NCBI RefSeq assembly: GCF_026004055.1
Contig: NZ_BPIJ01000003.1
Span: forward strand, 282,406-346,405
DNA from: Meiothermus sp.
Lineage (GTDB): Bacteria; Deinococcota; Deinococci; Deinococcales; Thermaceae
Direction: 5' to 3'
Length of the DNA stretch: 64,000 nt
Part shown: piece after piece, positions 23,642 to 32,990 of the stretch
Layout: each line of letters opens with the position of its first letter
Position numbering within the stretch: the first letter of the stretch is position 1
Translations under genes and position numbers: made by a program
Notes under the pieces: model-generated
Told to the model about the DNA's origin: nothing
Database searches by the model: none
The model's input: the letters and a program-made list of their open reading frames with translations, nothing else

Positions 23642-25546
23642 TTGTGTGGTATTGCAGGCATCGTTTTGCATAAACCAGGCGCCCTCAACTGGGCCGTCCA
23701 GGCTCTGGGGAGCTTGCATCACCGCGGCCCGGACGACCAGGGGTGGCTGGCCTGGGGCCCCACGACCCGCCGCGGGAGGGCTTGGGAGCAGGCCGAGGGA
23801 TCGGTGCTGCTGGTACACCGGCGGCTTTCCATCCTGGATCTCTCGGAGCAGGGCTGGCAACCCATGTCGAGCCCGGATGAACGCTATCACCTGGTATTCA
23901 ACGGTGAAATTTACAACTACCTCGAGTTACGCCAGGAACTACAGGCCCTGGGGTATTGTTTTCGCTCCCACTCCGATACCGAGGTGCTGCTGGCTGCTTG
24001 GGCCCGCTGGAGCACCGAATGCCTGAACCGCCTGGTGGGCATGTTTGCTTTTGCGGTGCTCGATACCCAAGAGCAAAGTCTCTACCTGGTGCGGGATTTT
24101 TTTGGCATCAAGCCGCTTTATTACGGCCGCTTCGCCGAGGGCGTGGGCTTTGCCTCGGAAATCCCGGCATTGCTCGAGCTGCCGGGGATTAGCCGGCAGG
24201 CTCACCCGGCGGGCCTCTACCGCTACTTGCGCTTTGGCCTGACCGACGATGGGGATCAGACGCTTTTTGCCGATATTCGGCAGCTCCCAGCGGCCCACTA
24301 CCTGCGGTTGAACCTCAGAGACCGGCAGTTCGGTAGCCCCACGCGCTACTGGCAGCCCACGCTCAAGGCCCCGCTCGAGCTCTCCTTCGAACAGGCCGCC
24401 GAGGCAGTGCGGGCGCAGTTTCTGGAAAACGTGCGGCTGCACCTCCGCTCGGATGTGCCGGTAGGGGCCGCACTTTCGGGAGGTATTGACTCCTCGGCCA
24501 TCGTGATGGCCATGCGCCACCTCGAGCCCGACCTCGAGCTCCACACCTTCACCTATGTGGCCGACAGCGGCATCTCCGAGGAGTCCTGGGCCGACCTAGT
24601 CGGCCAGGCTGCCGGGGTTAGGGCCCACAAGGTCAAACCCAGCGCCTACGAGCTGGTAGCCGACCTCGACCACCTGGTGCGGGTGCAGGGCGAGCCTTTT
24701 GGTTCGACCAGCATCTACGCCCAGTACCGGGTGTTCCGCCTGGCCCAGGAAGCCGGAATCAAGGTAATGCTGGACGGACAGGGAGCCGACGAGGTGCTGG
24801 CCGGTTATGCCGTGTACGGCGGGGCCCGCCTGGCCTCGCTGGTGCGCCAGGGGCGCTGGGGCGAGGCCCTGGCTTTCTTACGGTCAAGCCGGCTCGAGCC
24901 GGCCCTCAAAGACACCTGGAAAAGCGCCATCGGCTTTTTGCTCCCCGCGCGCTTAGAACCCCTGGCCCGCCGGTTGATCGGACAGGAGCTGGCCCCTTCC
25001 TGGCTCAATCGCACCTGGTTTACCGAACGCGGCGTACCGCTGACCTCGCCCCGCAGTGTCCACGGCCGGGAGGTGCTGCGCGAAGAGCTTTTGCAATCCC
25101 TCACCGAGACCAGCCTCCCTAAGCTGCTGCGCTACGAAGATCGCAACTCCATGGCCCATTCCATCGAGAGCCGGGTGCCCTTCCTCACGCCCAAACTGGT
25201 AGAGCTGTTGCTCAACCTGCCCGAGGCTTACATTCTTTCGCCCGAGGGCCAGACCAAGGCCGTGTTCCGCCGGGCCATGCAGGGTTTGGTACCCCAGGCC
25301 ATTCTGGATCGCAAAGACAAGGTGGGGTTTGCCACCCCCGAGCAGCGCTGGCTGGATCAACTGGCCCCTTGGGTTAAACAACAACTGGATGCCTCCACCC
25401 TAAGCCAGATTCACCCCCTACGACAGACTCTGCTGCAAGAGGAATTCGCCGCCGTGCTGGCGGGGCGCAAGCCTTTCGATACCCGGGTGTGGCGCTGGAT
25501 TAACCTAATCGCCTGGGCCCGCTCCTTTGGGGTGCGCTTTGACTAA
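23642..25546 (+). CDS. asnB: AsnB-type glutamine amidotransferase 1
   Basis: A 634-residue class II glutamine-dependent amidotransferase of the asparagine-synthetase (B) family. The nucleophile Cys2 is exposed by removal of the initiator Met (start MCGIAGIVLH). The glutaminase domain has HHRGPDDQGW and FNGEIYNYLELR. The synthetase domain has the ATP pyrophosphatase loop ALSGGIDSSAIV near 280. The TTG start follows GGGAGG. Because it lies inside a sugar operon beside a second copy, it may amidate a uronic acid as WbpS is thought to do rather than make free asparagine (inference). Confidence 0.88.
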   Translation: MCGIAGIVLHKPGALNWAVQALGSLHHRGPDDQGWLAWGPTTRRGRAWEQAEGSVLLVHRRLSILDLSEQGWQPMSSPDERYHLVFNGEIYNYLELRQELQALGYCFRSHSDTEVLLAAWARWSTECLNRLVGMFAFAVLDTQEQSLYLVRDFFGIKPLYYGRFAEGVGFASEIPALLELPGISRQAHPAGLYRYLRFGLTDDGDQTLFADIRQLPAAHYLRLNLRDRQFGSPTRYWQPTLKAPLELSFEQAAEAVRAQFLENVRLHLRSDVPVGAALSGGIDSSAIVMAMRHLEPDLELHTFTYVADSGISEESWADLVGQAAGVRAHKVKPSAYELVADLDHLVRVQGEPFGSTSIYAQYRVFRLAQEAGIKVMLDGQGADEVLAGYAVYGGARLASLVRQGRWGEALAFLRSSRLEPALKDTWKSAIGFLLPARLEPLARRLIGQELAPSWLNRTWFTERGVPLTSPRSVHGREVLREELLQSLTETSLPKLLRYEDRNSMAHSIESRVPFLTPKLVELLLNLPEAYILSPEGQTKAVFRRAMQGLVPQAILDRKDKVGFATPEQRWLDQLAPWVKQQLDASTLSQIHPLRQTLLQEEFAAVLAGRKPFDTRVWRWINLIAWARSFGVRFD

Positions 25547-25562
25547 GTGCAAAGGTGAGGTT

Positions 25563-26702
25563 ATGCTGCCCAAAATCGTTCATCTAACCTCGGCCCACCC
25601 GCCCTTTGACGTGCGGATTTTCCACCGGGAGTGCGTAAGCCTGGCCCAGGCCGGCTATAAGGTGGTGCTGGTAGCCCCCCACGAGCAGGACGAGGTACGC
25701 CAGGGGGTACAGGTGCGGGCCATAAGCAAAACCCACAAGGGCCGCCTGGGCCGCATGCTGGGGACGGTCTGGGCAGTCTACAAGCAAGCCCTGGCAGCGC
25801 AGGGCGACATCTATCATTTTCACGATCCCGAGCTGATCCCCATTGGGCTACTGTTGCGGCTGCAAGGCAAAAAAGTGGTCTACGACGTGCACGAAGACGT
25901 ACCCACCGACATCCTCAGCAAGAACTGGATTCCCAGGCCCTTGCGCGGCCTGGTCGCCCTGGGTATGCGGCTGCTGGAACGGCTGGCCGGTCATCTCTTG
26001 AGCGGTATCGTGGCGGTCACCGAGCCCATTGCTGCTCGTTTCCCCGCCCACAAGACCATCCTGTTGCAAAACTTTCCCCACCCCCAGGAGGTGGCCGCGC
26101 TGGAAGACCGGCCCTACGCGCAAAGGCCCGCCCGGGCGCTGTACGCCGGGAGCATCACCGCCGTGCGGGGGCTTTTTGAGATGCTAGAAGCCATGCAACA
26201 ACTCCAGGACTCGCCGCTCCGGCTGACCCTGATCGGGGCCTTTGCTCCCTCGGCGCTCCAGGCCCAGGCCGCGCAACACCCCGGCTACCGGCAGGTAGAC
26301 TTTCTGGGCTACAAAAACCGCCCCGAAACCCTCGAGCTACTCTCCCAAAGCCGCATGGGTCTGGCGGTGCTCCATCCCATCCCCAGCTTTTTGGTCTCGC
26401 AACCCACCAAGCTCTATGAATACATGATGGCCGGGATTCCTTTCGTGGCCTCGGACTTTCCGCTTTGGCGGGCCTCGGTCGGCGATACGGCCTGTGGCCT
26501 GTTTGTAAATCCCAAAGACCCCCAGGCCATCGCCGGAGCCATGCGGTGGCTGCTCGAGCATCCCGCCGAAGCCGAGGCCATGGGCCGGCGCGGGCGGCAG
26601 CTTATCGTCGAGCGGCTCAACTGGGGCGTGGAGTTCGACAAGCTAACCGCGCTTTATGCCAGGCTCAGCCGTACCGGCGCACCGCGCAGTCAGGAGGCTT
26701 GA
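25563..26702 (+). CDS. Glycosyltransferase family 4
   Basis: A 379-residue GT-B glycosyltransferase. The N-terminal HLTSAHPPFDVRIFHRECVSL and the segment DIYHFHDPELIPIGLLLRLQGKKVVYDVHEDVP are typical of a GT4 subgroup found in capsule clusters. The C-terminal half has ALYAGSITAVRGLFEMLEA and KLYEYMMAGIPFVASDFP, the donor-binding region. The ATG at 25563 (MLPKIVHL) is preferred over an upstream in-frame start because GGTGAGG precedes it. Its TGA lies immediately before the ATG of the second AsnB gene. Confidence 0.88.
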   Translation: MLPKIVHLTSAHPPFDVRIFHRECVSLAQAGYKVVLVAPHEQDEVRQGVQVRAISKTHKGRLGRMLGTVWAVYKQALAAQGDIYHFHDPELIPIGLLLRLQGKKVVYDVHEDVPTDILSKNWIPRPLRGLVALGMRLLERLAGHLLSGIVAVTEPIAARFPAHKTILLQNFPHPQEVAALEDRPYAQRPARALYAGSITAVRGLFEMLEAMQQLQDSPLRLTLIGAFAPSALQAQAAQHPGYRQVDFLGYKNRPETLELLSQSRMGLAVLHPIPSFLVSQPTKLYEYMMAGIPFVASDFPLWRASVGDTACGLFVNPKDPQAIAGAMRWLLEHPAEAEAMGRRGRQLIVERLNWGVEFDKLTALYARLSRTGAPRSQEA

Positions 26703-28553
26703 ATGTGTGGTATTGCCGGTGCTTACGCCCAGAACGAGCCCAGCGAAAGGCTCGAGCGGCTGGTACACAGCATTGTGCAAAGCCAGCTGCCCCGCGGCCC
26801 CGACCACCAGGCGGTAGTAGCCCTGCCCCAGGCCTCCGGTCGGCTGGTGCTAGGGCACAACCGCCTCAGCATCATTGACCTCTCGGAACACTCCAACCAG
26901 CCCTTGTGGGATCACAGTAGACGCTACGCGATTGTTTTCAACGGCGAGATTTATAACTATCTGGAGCTCCGCGCAGAGCTACAAGCGCAAGGCCACCGCT
27001 TCTTAACCCAGGGCGACACCGAGGTGATCCTGGAAGCCTACAAAGCCTGGGGCCCCGCGGCCTGGGAGCGGTTTATCGGAATGTTCGCCTTTGCCCTGCT
27101 AGACACCCAGGCCCAGCAGCTCTGGTTGGTGCGCGACCGCTTTGGGGTCAAGCCGCTGTTTTACCGGATACAGGGCGGGGTGCTGGCGTTTGCCTCCTCC
27201 ACCCTGGCCCTGGCCCGGCATTTCGGTCTGGCACCCAACCTGGAGTATGTGAGCCGTGGGCTCTTTTACTACGTCTACGAAGACGATACCGACCTTTCCC
27301 CCTACCAGGGCCTGCACGCCCTGCCCGCCGGCCACCATGCCTGCGTAGACCTGCGCCAACCCCGCGTCGAACCCCGACGCTACTACGACCTGGCCCGGCG
27401 GGTAGAAGAAAAAATAGAGGCCTTGGGCAACCAGGGCGAACAAGCCCTGCTGGAAGAGCTCGAGACCACCCTCCACAGCGCAGTTCGGCTTCGGCTGCGC
27501 TCGGACGTACCGCTGGCCATCTCACTCTCGGGCGGCCTGGACTCCTCGCTGGTAGCGGCCCTGGCAGCGCGGCAACACGAGCGGGTGGTGGGCTTCTGCT
27601 ACGGCCACCCCAAAGCTCCCCGCTCGGAAGGCCCCCTAGCCCAGGATCTGGCCCAAAAAAGCGGCATCGAGCTGCGTTTTGTCTGGCCAGAGCTCTCCCC
27701 CGAGCGGCTTGTCAAGGCCTTCGAGCAAACCCTGGCCGCCCAGGATGCCCCTTTCCCCACCCTGAGCATCCTGGCACAAAACTTCGTCTACGAAGCAGCC
27801 CGCGCCGAGGGCTATAAGGTGCTGCTGGGCGGGCAGGGAGGCGACGAAGGTTTTATGGGCTACCGCAAGTTTTTCCTGTTCCAGTTGCGGTACTTGCTCG
27901 AGCACAAGCGCTACAAGGAGCTGGCCGGCTTCGCCTTGGGGTTTGCCCAGCTCCTATCGGCCGAACTTTATAAACTGGGCCTCTTCTGGCAGAACCGCCA
28001 GCGCTACTCGGGCGCCCGGCTCGAGGGCAGCCTGCGCCTGCCTTCGGTTCAGCTACAGCTAGGGGCCGATGCACAGCAAGCGCCCTGGCAACGGCAGATG
28101 CTGGACGTAACCCGCTATAGCCTGCCCACCCTCTTGCGCTACGAAGACCGCAACTCCATGGGCCACAGCATCGAAAGCCGCTTGCCCTTTCTGGACTACC
28201 GGGTGCTCGAGCTAGGCCTAGCCCTACCGGTACACCTCAAGCTGCGGCACGGCTATGGCAAGTGGGCCCTGCGCCAGGTGGCGCGCGACAAAATTCCCGA
28301 GTCTATCCGCACAGCCCGCTACAAGCGCGGCTTCGACGTTACCCAAGGCTGGCTTTCGGCCGGGCTGGGCGCATACCTGCAAGAGCAAATCCAGGCTGCG
28401 GCACCCGGGTTGCGCGAGATCCTGGGCCCGCATCTGAACCCAGCCCAAACCTACGCACCCGCCCAGCTACAACAGCAACCCCGCCGGCTGGCCGAGGCCA
28501 TCAGCCTGGTCTGGCTGGCCCGAAAACTGGGGGCAGGTAGCCCACACTCCTGA
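26703..28553 (+). CDS. asnB: AsnB-type glutamine amidotransferase 2
   Basis: A 616-residue paralogue of the amidotransferase two genes earlier. It again starts MCGIAGAYA with the Cys2 nucleophile, and has FNGEIYNYLELRAEL, VRDRFGVKPLFYR and the ATP loop SLSGGLDSSLVAAL near 275. CAGGAGG lies upstream of the ATG. The two copies are diverged throughout, so they are not a recent duplication and probably act on different carboxyl groups. ATG of the next gene overlaps its stop. Confidence 0.88.
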   Translation: MCGIAGAYAQNEPSERLERLVHSIVQSQLPRGPDHQAVVALPQASGRLVLGHNRLSIIDLSEHSNQPLWDHSRRYAIVFNGEIYNYLELRAELQAQGHRFLTQGDTEVILEAYKAWGPAAWERFIGMFAFALLDTQAQQLWLVRDRFGVKPLFYRIQGGVLAFASSTLALARHFGLAPNLEYVSRGLFYYVYEDDTDLSPYQGLHALPAGHHACVDLRQPRVEPRRYYDLARRVEEKIEALGNQGEQALLEELETTLHSAVRLRLRSDVPLAISLSGGLDSSLVAALAARQHERVVGFCYGHPKAPRSEGPLAQDLAQKSGIELRFVWPELSPERLVKAFEQTLAAQDAPFPTLSILAQNFVYEAARAEGYKVLLGGQGGDEGFMGYRKFFLFQLRYLLEHKRYKELAGFALGFAQLLSAELYKLGLFWQNRQRYSGARLEGSLRLPSVQLQLGADAQQAPWQRQMLDVTRYSLPTLLRYEDRNSMGHSIESRLPFLDYRVLELGLALPVHLKLRHGYGKWALRQVARDKIPESIRTARYKRGFDVTQGWLSAGLGAYLQEQIQAAAPGLREILGPHLNPAQTYAPAQLQQQPRRLAEAISLVWLARKLGAGSPHS

Positions 28554-29761
28554 TGCTTTTGGTGAAGATTATGGACAAACGCATTCACTACCTCGATTGG
28601 CTACGCCTTCTGGCGGTGTTTTTGGGGCTGGTATTTCATGCCGGACGGCCCTTCGACACCTGGCCCTGGATTATCAAAGGCCCCGAACTCGGTTGGCTGA
28701 CCTATTTCAACGAAGCCCTCACCACGGTGCGCCTACCTTTGCTCTTTTTTGTCTCGGGAGCGGCTACCGTTTTTGCCCTGCGGAAGGCCTCGGCCAAGAC
28801 CTATTCCCTCGACCGCTTCAAGCGTCTGATCATCCCCTTGAGCATGGGGGTTTTGCTAATCGTGCCGCCGCAGCAGTATATTCGCCGTCTCGCCCTAGAC
28901 TCCAACGAACCACAACACTTTAGCGGCATCTATACACAATTCCTAACCGGCCCCTGGTGGGGCGATGCTCGTTTCCCCCTGGGCTTTTTGCGTACCGAGC
29001 ACCTGTGGTTTTTGCTGTATCTGTTCATCTTCTCGCTGCTGGCCCTGCCTGTGTTTTTGTACCTGCGCAGCCCCAGGGGGCTGGCTATACTGGCCCGGCT
29101 CGAGCACTGGTTGCAGGCCGCCCCCTGGCGGGTCTGGCTGCTGGTCGTGGGGCCCACCCTGACGGGAATTCTGCTGCCGCTTGGGCTGAACTCCCACCCC
29201 GGCCTGGCCGAAGACCTGGCCAACCTGGGGTTTTATTTCCAGCTTTTTGTGCTGGGCTTTGCGCTGTACCTATGGCCCGGCCTGCTTTCGCCCATTTTCA
29301 AGCAGCGCCGGGCTTTCTTGCTGGTTGGCCTGGGGCTTGTTCTGCTGAAAGCCTATCTCTATACGACCGTGCTCCACCGCAGCTTGCTGGTCTCGAGCGA
29401 ACTACTGCCCTACCACGAGCTGTACTGGTCTATACGGGATTTGGCCGCTTTATCGCTAATCTTTGCCGTTCTGGCCTATGCGCAAAAGCTCCTCAACCGA
29501 CCCTCGGCCTTTCTGAACAAGGCCCGCCACTGGGTCTACCCGTTTTATATCTGGCACCAGACGGTGATTGTGGTGTTGGGGTACTTTGTGCTCAAGCTGG
29601 GCTGGCCCGCGCCCTGGCTGTACGGGCTGCTGCTCCTGAGTTCCCTGTTGGTCACGGTTGCCCTCAGCGAGCTGGTACAGCACAGCGCCTTGAGCCGTTT
29701 CCTCTTTGGAGTACACCGCAAAGCTGAACCAAAGCCCGTAAGGCAGCCCTCTCGAGCGTAA
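28553..29761 (+). CDS. Acyltransferase 3 family membrane protein
   Basis: A 402-residue integral membrane protein with about ten hydrophobic segments. The start RIHYLDWLRLLAVFLGLVFHAG carries the acyltransferase 3 signature (Asp and Arg in helix 1 and the catalytic-type His). The pattern resembles OpgC/MdoC enzymes that put acetyl or succinyl groups on exported glycans. It overlaps the stop of AsnB 2 (TGATG) and ends the operon; an in-frame ATG at 28571 is an alternative start with GGTGA upstream. It likely O-acylates the polysaccharide made by this cluster. Confidence 0.82.
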   Translation: MLLVKIMDKRIHYLDWLRLLAVFLGLVFHAGRPFDTWPWIIKGPELGWLTYFNEALTTVRLPLLFFVSGAATVFALRKASAKTYSLDRFKRLIIPLSMGVLLIVPPQQYIRRLALDSNEPQHFSGIYTQFLTGPWWGDARFPLGFLRTEHLWFLLYLFIFSLLALPVFLYLRSPRGLAILARLEHWLQAAPWRVWLLVVGPTLTGILLPLGLNSHPGLAEDLANLGFYFQLFVLGFALYLWPGLLSPIFKQRRAFLLVGLGLVLLKAYLYTTVLHRSLLVSSELLPYHELYWSIRDLAALSLIFAVLAYAQKLLNRPSAFLNKARHWVYPFYIWHQTVIVVLGYFVLKLGWPAPWLYGLLLLSSLLVTVALSELVQHSALSRFLFGVHRKAEPKPVRQPSRA

Positions 29762-29854
29762 CCCATCGAAGGTTGCCCCACCCCGTTGGCATTGGAGCAT
29801 TCTGTACCTATTTTGAGCCATACGACTTCAAGAAAGCTTTGTCCTGCACCTATC

Positions 29855-30040
29855 GCGGTTCCCGCAAATACCCCCAACAGCGGTGTGTGCAGGTAGGGGC
29901 AAAACACTGGCCGCCGCGAGGGCAGTTGTGGAAACGCGATGGGCCCAGGCGCAACGCAGACAAGCGTGCCTCCCCTCGGTGAGGCACGTCTGCTTGTCCC
30001 TTCCCGTTTTCGCGGGTGGCCATCTCTGTTAAGAGTGCGA
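29855..30040 (+). repeat. Chimeric repeat: family A copy 2 fused to 3' half of family B
   Basis: 29855-29942 matches repeat A (about 80% to the copy at 8674), including AATACCCCCAACAGCGGTGT. It runs directly into 29943-30040, which matches the last 95 bases of repeat B, including the GACAAGC-GTGCCTC...GAGGCAC stem-loop. No gene lies between 29762 and 30055. Confidence 0.65.
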
Positions 30041-30055
30041 TAATCTGGCCTGGCT

Positions 30056-30859
30056 ATGCCCGAACTCCCCGAGGTCGAGACCACCCGGCGCATCCTCGAG
30101 CCCTACCTGCTGGGCCAGCGCATCCAAAAACTGCGCCACCAAGACCCCACCCGCTACCGCCGCACTGAGTGGGCCGAAGGGCGCAGGGTACTGGCTACCT
30201 CGCGCCGGGGCAAGTACCTTCTCCTACAGCTAGACCACAACCTCGAGGTGGTGGTGCACCTGGGCATGACCGGGGGGTTTCGCTTTGAGCCGCACCGGCA
30301 TACTAGGCTCACCCTCACCTTGCCCAATCAGACCCTCTACTACACCGACCCCCGCCGCTTTGGGCGCTGGTGGGTGGTCGAGGCCGGCGACTACCGCGAG
30401 ATCGGCTTGCTCGAGCGAATGGGGCCCGAACCCTTATCAAGCGACTTCACCCTGGCCAGCTTCGAGCAAGCGCTGCGGTGCACCAAGCGCAAAATCAAGG
30501 AGGTGCTGCTGGCACAAGAAGCGGTGGCCGGGGTGGGCAACATCTACGCCGATGAATCGCTTTGGTTAAGCCAGATCCACCCCGAGCGGCCCGCGAACAC
30601 CCTCTTGCCCTCAGAAATCAAGCGGCTCTACCGGGCCGTTCGGGAAGTGCTGCAGCAGGCTGTAGAGGCCGGAGGCTCTACCCTATCGGATGCCAGTTAC
30701 CGACAGCCGAGCGGCGAACCCGGCTACTTCCAGTTCCATCACCAGGCCTACGACCGCGCCGGCCAACCCTGTAAGCGCAAGGGCTGCAAGGGCAGCATCG
30801 AGAAGAAGGTGGTGGGGGGGCGGGGAACCCACTTCTGCCCCCGGTGCCAGCGCCTTTGA
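30056..30859 (+). CDS. mutM: Formamidopyrimidine-DNA glycosylase
   Basis: MutM (Fpg) removes 8-oxoguanine and cleaves the abasic site. After Met removal the catalytic Pro is N-terminal (MPELPEVETTRRIL). The 267-residue protein also has the helix-two-turn-helix region AGVGNIYADESLW near 160 and the C-terminal zinc finger C-K-R-K-G-C ... F-C-P-R-C. GATAAT lies 11 bases before the ATG, at the end of the upstream repeat, so that repeat may supply the promoter. No Shine-Dalgarno is clear. Confidence 0.95.
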   Translation: MPELPEVETTRRILEPYLLGQRIQKLRHQDPTRYRRTEWAEGRRVLATSRRGKYLLLQLDHNLEVVVHLGMTGGFRFEPHRHTRLTLTLPNQTLYYTDPRRFGRWWVVEAGDYREIGLLERMGPEPLSSDFTLASFEQALRCTKRKIKEVLLAQEAVAGVGNIYADESLWLSQIHPERPANTLLPSEIKRLYRAVREVLQQAVEAGGSTLSDASYRQPSGEPGYFQFHHQAYDRAGQPCKRKGCKGSIEKKVVGGRGTHFCPRCQRL

Positions 30860-30885
30860 CAGAGATTCTCGCGTGCATCATCCAT

Positions 30886-30891
30886 TATGCT
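30886..30891 (+). promoter_or_regulatory. -10 hexamer of psuG
   Basis: TATGCT lies 7 bases before the ATG at 30899. It overlaps two earlier in-frame ATGs and therefore decides for the shorter start. Confidence 0.4.
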
Positions 30892-30898
30892 GATGTCC

Positions 30899-31783
30899 AT
30901 GCGCTTACACCCCGAGGTTGCCCAGGCCCTACAAGCCCACCAAGCGGTGGTAGCCCTCGAGTCCACCGTTATCACCCATGGCCTGCCCCGCCCCCTGAAC
31001 CTGGAGCTCGCCCAGAGGCTCGAGGAAACCGTGCGGCAAGCCGGGGCTATACCTGCCACCATTGCCATCCTGAAGGGCGAGGTGGTGGTGGGTCTCACCC
31101 CAGACGAACTAGAGGCCATCGCCACCGACGATGCCGCCGACAAGGCCAGCCTGTGGAACCTGAGCGCGCTGGTGGCCCAGGGCAAGAGCGCGGGTACCAC
31201 CGTGGCCTCCACCACCTTCCTGGCCCACCAAGCAGGCATCCAGGTGTTTGCCACCGGGGGCATTGGTGGGGTACACCCGCATCCCTACGACGAATCGGCG
31301 GATCTGCTCGAGCTTTCCCGCACCCCCATTGTGGTGGTATCGGCGGGCCCCAAGAGCATCCTCGACCTATCCGCCACCTTAGAACGCCTGGAATCGCTGG
31401 GCGTAGCCCTGCTGGGCTACAAAACGCACCACCTCCCCGCCTTTCATAGCCCCACCAGCCCCTATCCCCTGCCCGCCCGGGTAGAGTCGCCCCAGGAGGC
31501 TGCCCGGGCTTTCCAGGCTGCGCGCAAACTGGGGCTGCCGGGAGCTTCACTGGTACTCAACCCCGTCTCCAAAGGCCTGGACTTTGCCCAGGTACAGCAC
31601 TGGGTCGAACAGGCCACCCAGGAGGCTGCCCGGGCCGGGGTGGGCGGCAAGGCCCTGACCCCCTTCCTGCTACGGCGCATCTCGGAGCTAAGCGGGGGCC
31701 AGACCGACGAGGTTAATCTGCGGCTCTTGGAAGAAAACGCCCGTCTGGCCGCACAAATTGCCCTGGCTCTGGCTCAAAGGTAG
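30899..31783 (+). CDS. psuG: Pseudouridine-5'-phosphate glycosidase
   Basis: PsuG reversibly splits pseudouridine 5'-phosphate into uracil and ribose 5-phosphate. The 294-residue protein carries the family blocks VVALESTVITHGLPRP, STTFLAHQAGIQVFATGGIGGVHP (about residues 105-125) and ALLGYKTHHLPAF. The ATG at 30899 is chosen for its leaderless spacing; starts at 30887 or 30893 would add two to four residues. The usual partner kinase psuK is not adjacent. It follows mutM by 39 bases. Confidence 0.92.
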   Translation: MRLHPEVAQALQAHQAVVALESTVITHGLPRPLNLELAQRLEETVRQAGAIPATIAILKGEVVVGLTPDELEAIATDDAADKASLWNLSALVAQGKSAGTTVASTTFLAHQAGIQVFATGGIGGVHPHPYDESADLLELSRTPIVVVSAGPKSILDLSATLERLESLGVALLGYKTHHLPAFHSPTSPYPLPARVESPQEAARAFQAARKLGLPGASLVLNPVSKGLDFAQVQHWVEQATQEAARAGVGGKALTPFLLRRISELSGGQTDEVNLRLLEENARLAAQIALALAQR

Positions 31784-31826
31784 CAGATACCGGCCCACCT
31801 CTCTTACGGCAGCTAATTTTGTGCAA

Positions 31827-31832
31827 TAGAAT
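31827..31832 (+). promoter_or_regulatory. -10 hexamer of the RodZ-like gene
   Basis: TAGAAT lies 8 bases before the ATG at 31841, allowing a leader of at most one or two bases. Confidence 0.4.
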
Positions 31833-31840
31833 AAGGCGCA

Positions 31841-32779
31841 ATGTGTGAGCTGGGGAAGCGGTTGCAAGAAGCCCGCGAGGCCAAAGGGTTGGATATAGCC
31901 CAGGCCGCAGAGACCCTCAAGGTGCGGCGGGCCATTCTGGAAGCCCTGGAAGACTGCCGTTTCGACGAGCTGCCCGAACCGGCCCTGGCTCGAGGCTACC
32001 TCAAGCGCTACGCCCAACTACTGGGCTTAGACCCCGCCCCCTTGCTGGCCCTCTATCCCCTCGGCACTCCCGAGTCGGCCCTTTCTACCCCGGCTGCTCC
32101 CGGCCCCAAGGCCGCCCCGGCCCCTTCCAACACCGGCTGGCTGTGGCTTATTCCTCTAATTTTCTTGCTGGCCGTACTGGGCTGGCTGGGCTACCGGGCC
32201 TTGAACCCGCCCAGCACGTCTGTCCCCACACCCACCCCACCGGCCCCCGTCACGCCTCCACCTCCCCCGCAGGTGAGCCTGCGCATTGCCACCCAGCCCA
32301 CCGGTGCGCGGGTCTACCTGGATGGCTTTTTGCTGGGGCAGGCCCCGCTCGAGGCCCGCGTGGAAGCCGGCGAACGCACCCTCCGCATCGAGGCCCCCGG
32401 CTACCAGAAATACGAACAGGTGCTTACCCTGCAAAGCGACCGTAACCTGAGCTTCGCCCTCACCCCCATTCCCCCCACCCCCCCAGCCAGCCCCGCCGCA
32501 CCCACCACCCCAGGGCCCACGCCCCCCACCAATCCGGCTACCCCCACCACCGGGCTGGTGCTGAGGCTCGAGGGCACCAGTTGGATCCGCGTGACCGACG
32601 CCCGAACCGGAAGGCCGCTCTACGAGGGCACCGTGCCCGGCGGCACCCAGCTCAGCTTCCCCCTCCCGGTGGTAGTGCGGGCCGGCAATGCCGGGGTGGT
32701 GCGGGTCATCGTGGGTGGTCAGGATCGAGGTCGCATGGGCAATGTGGGACAGGTGGTCACACAGCGCTACGGGCAGTGA
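31841..32779 (+). CDS. RodZ-like HTH protein with a PEGA domain
   Basis: A 312-residue protein. Residues 1-70 form a RodZ-type Xre helix-turn-helix (LGKRLQEAREAKGLDIAQAAETLKVRRAILEALE). After a Pro/Ala linker there is one membrane segment (about 95-118, WLWLIPLIFLLAVLGWLGYRAL). The outer part has a PEGA domain (RIATQPTGARVYLDGFLLGQAPLE, about 147-210), a Pro/Thr-rich spacer and a C-terminal DUF4115-like domain (SWIRVTDARTGRPLYEGTVPGG). RodZ links MreB to the membrane during rod growth. The PEGA insertion is unusual and suggests an added cell-wall contact. Confidence 0.85.
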   Translation: MCELGKRLQEAREAKGLDIAQAAETLKVRRAILEALEDCRFDELPEPALARGYLKRYAQLLGLDPAPLLALYPLGTPESALSTPAAPGPKAAPAPSNTGWLWLIPLIFLLAVLGWLGYRALNPPSTSVPTPTPPAPVTPPPPPQVSLRIATQPTGARVYLDGFLLGQAPLEARVEAGERTLRIEAPGYQKYEQVLTLQSDRNLSFALTPIPPTPPASPAAPTTPGPTPPTNPATPTTGLVLRLEGTSWIRVTDARTGRPLYEGTVPGGTQLSFPLPVVVRAGNAGVVRVIVGGQDRGRMGNVGQVVTQRYGQ

Positions 32780-32990
32780 TACCAACTCTTTAGGCGTGTA
32801 ATCAACTTTCAACGACGCATAAGGTAGAGGTAGGCAGTGGGAGGTAGGTTTTCAAAGCCTGCACCCTACCCCTGCGGTATGCAAAGTGTTCAAAAGACGG
32901 TGTGATTCAGTATACTGCCGCAAAAATACCTCTACTCCACTTTCAAAATAACCCTCGAGCCCCTCCCTTTCGCCTCGGGAGAGTGTTCTG

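Noticed and set aside
30856-30861. TTGACA as -35 of psuG
   Set aside because: The nearest good -10 (TATGCT) is 24 bases away, too far for a standard promoter; the TTGACA also overlaps the mutM end.
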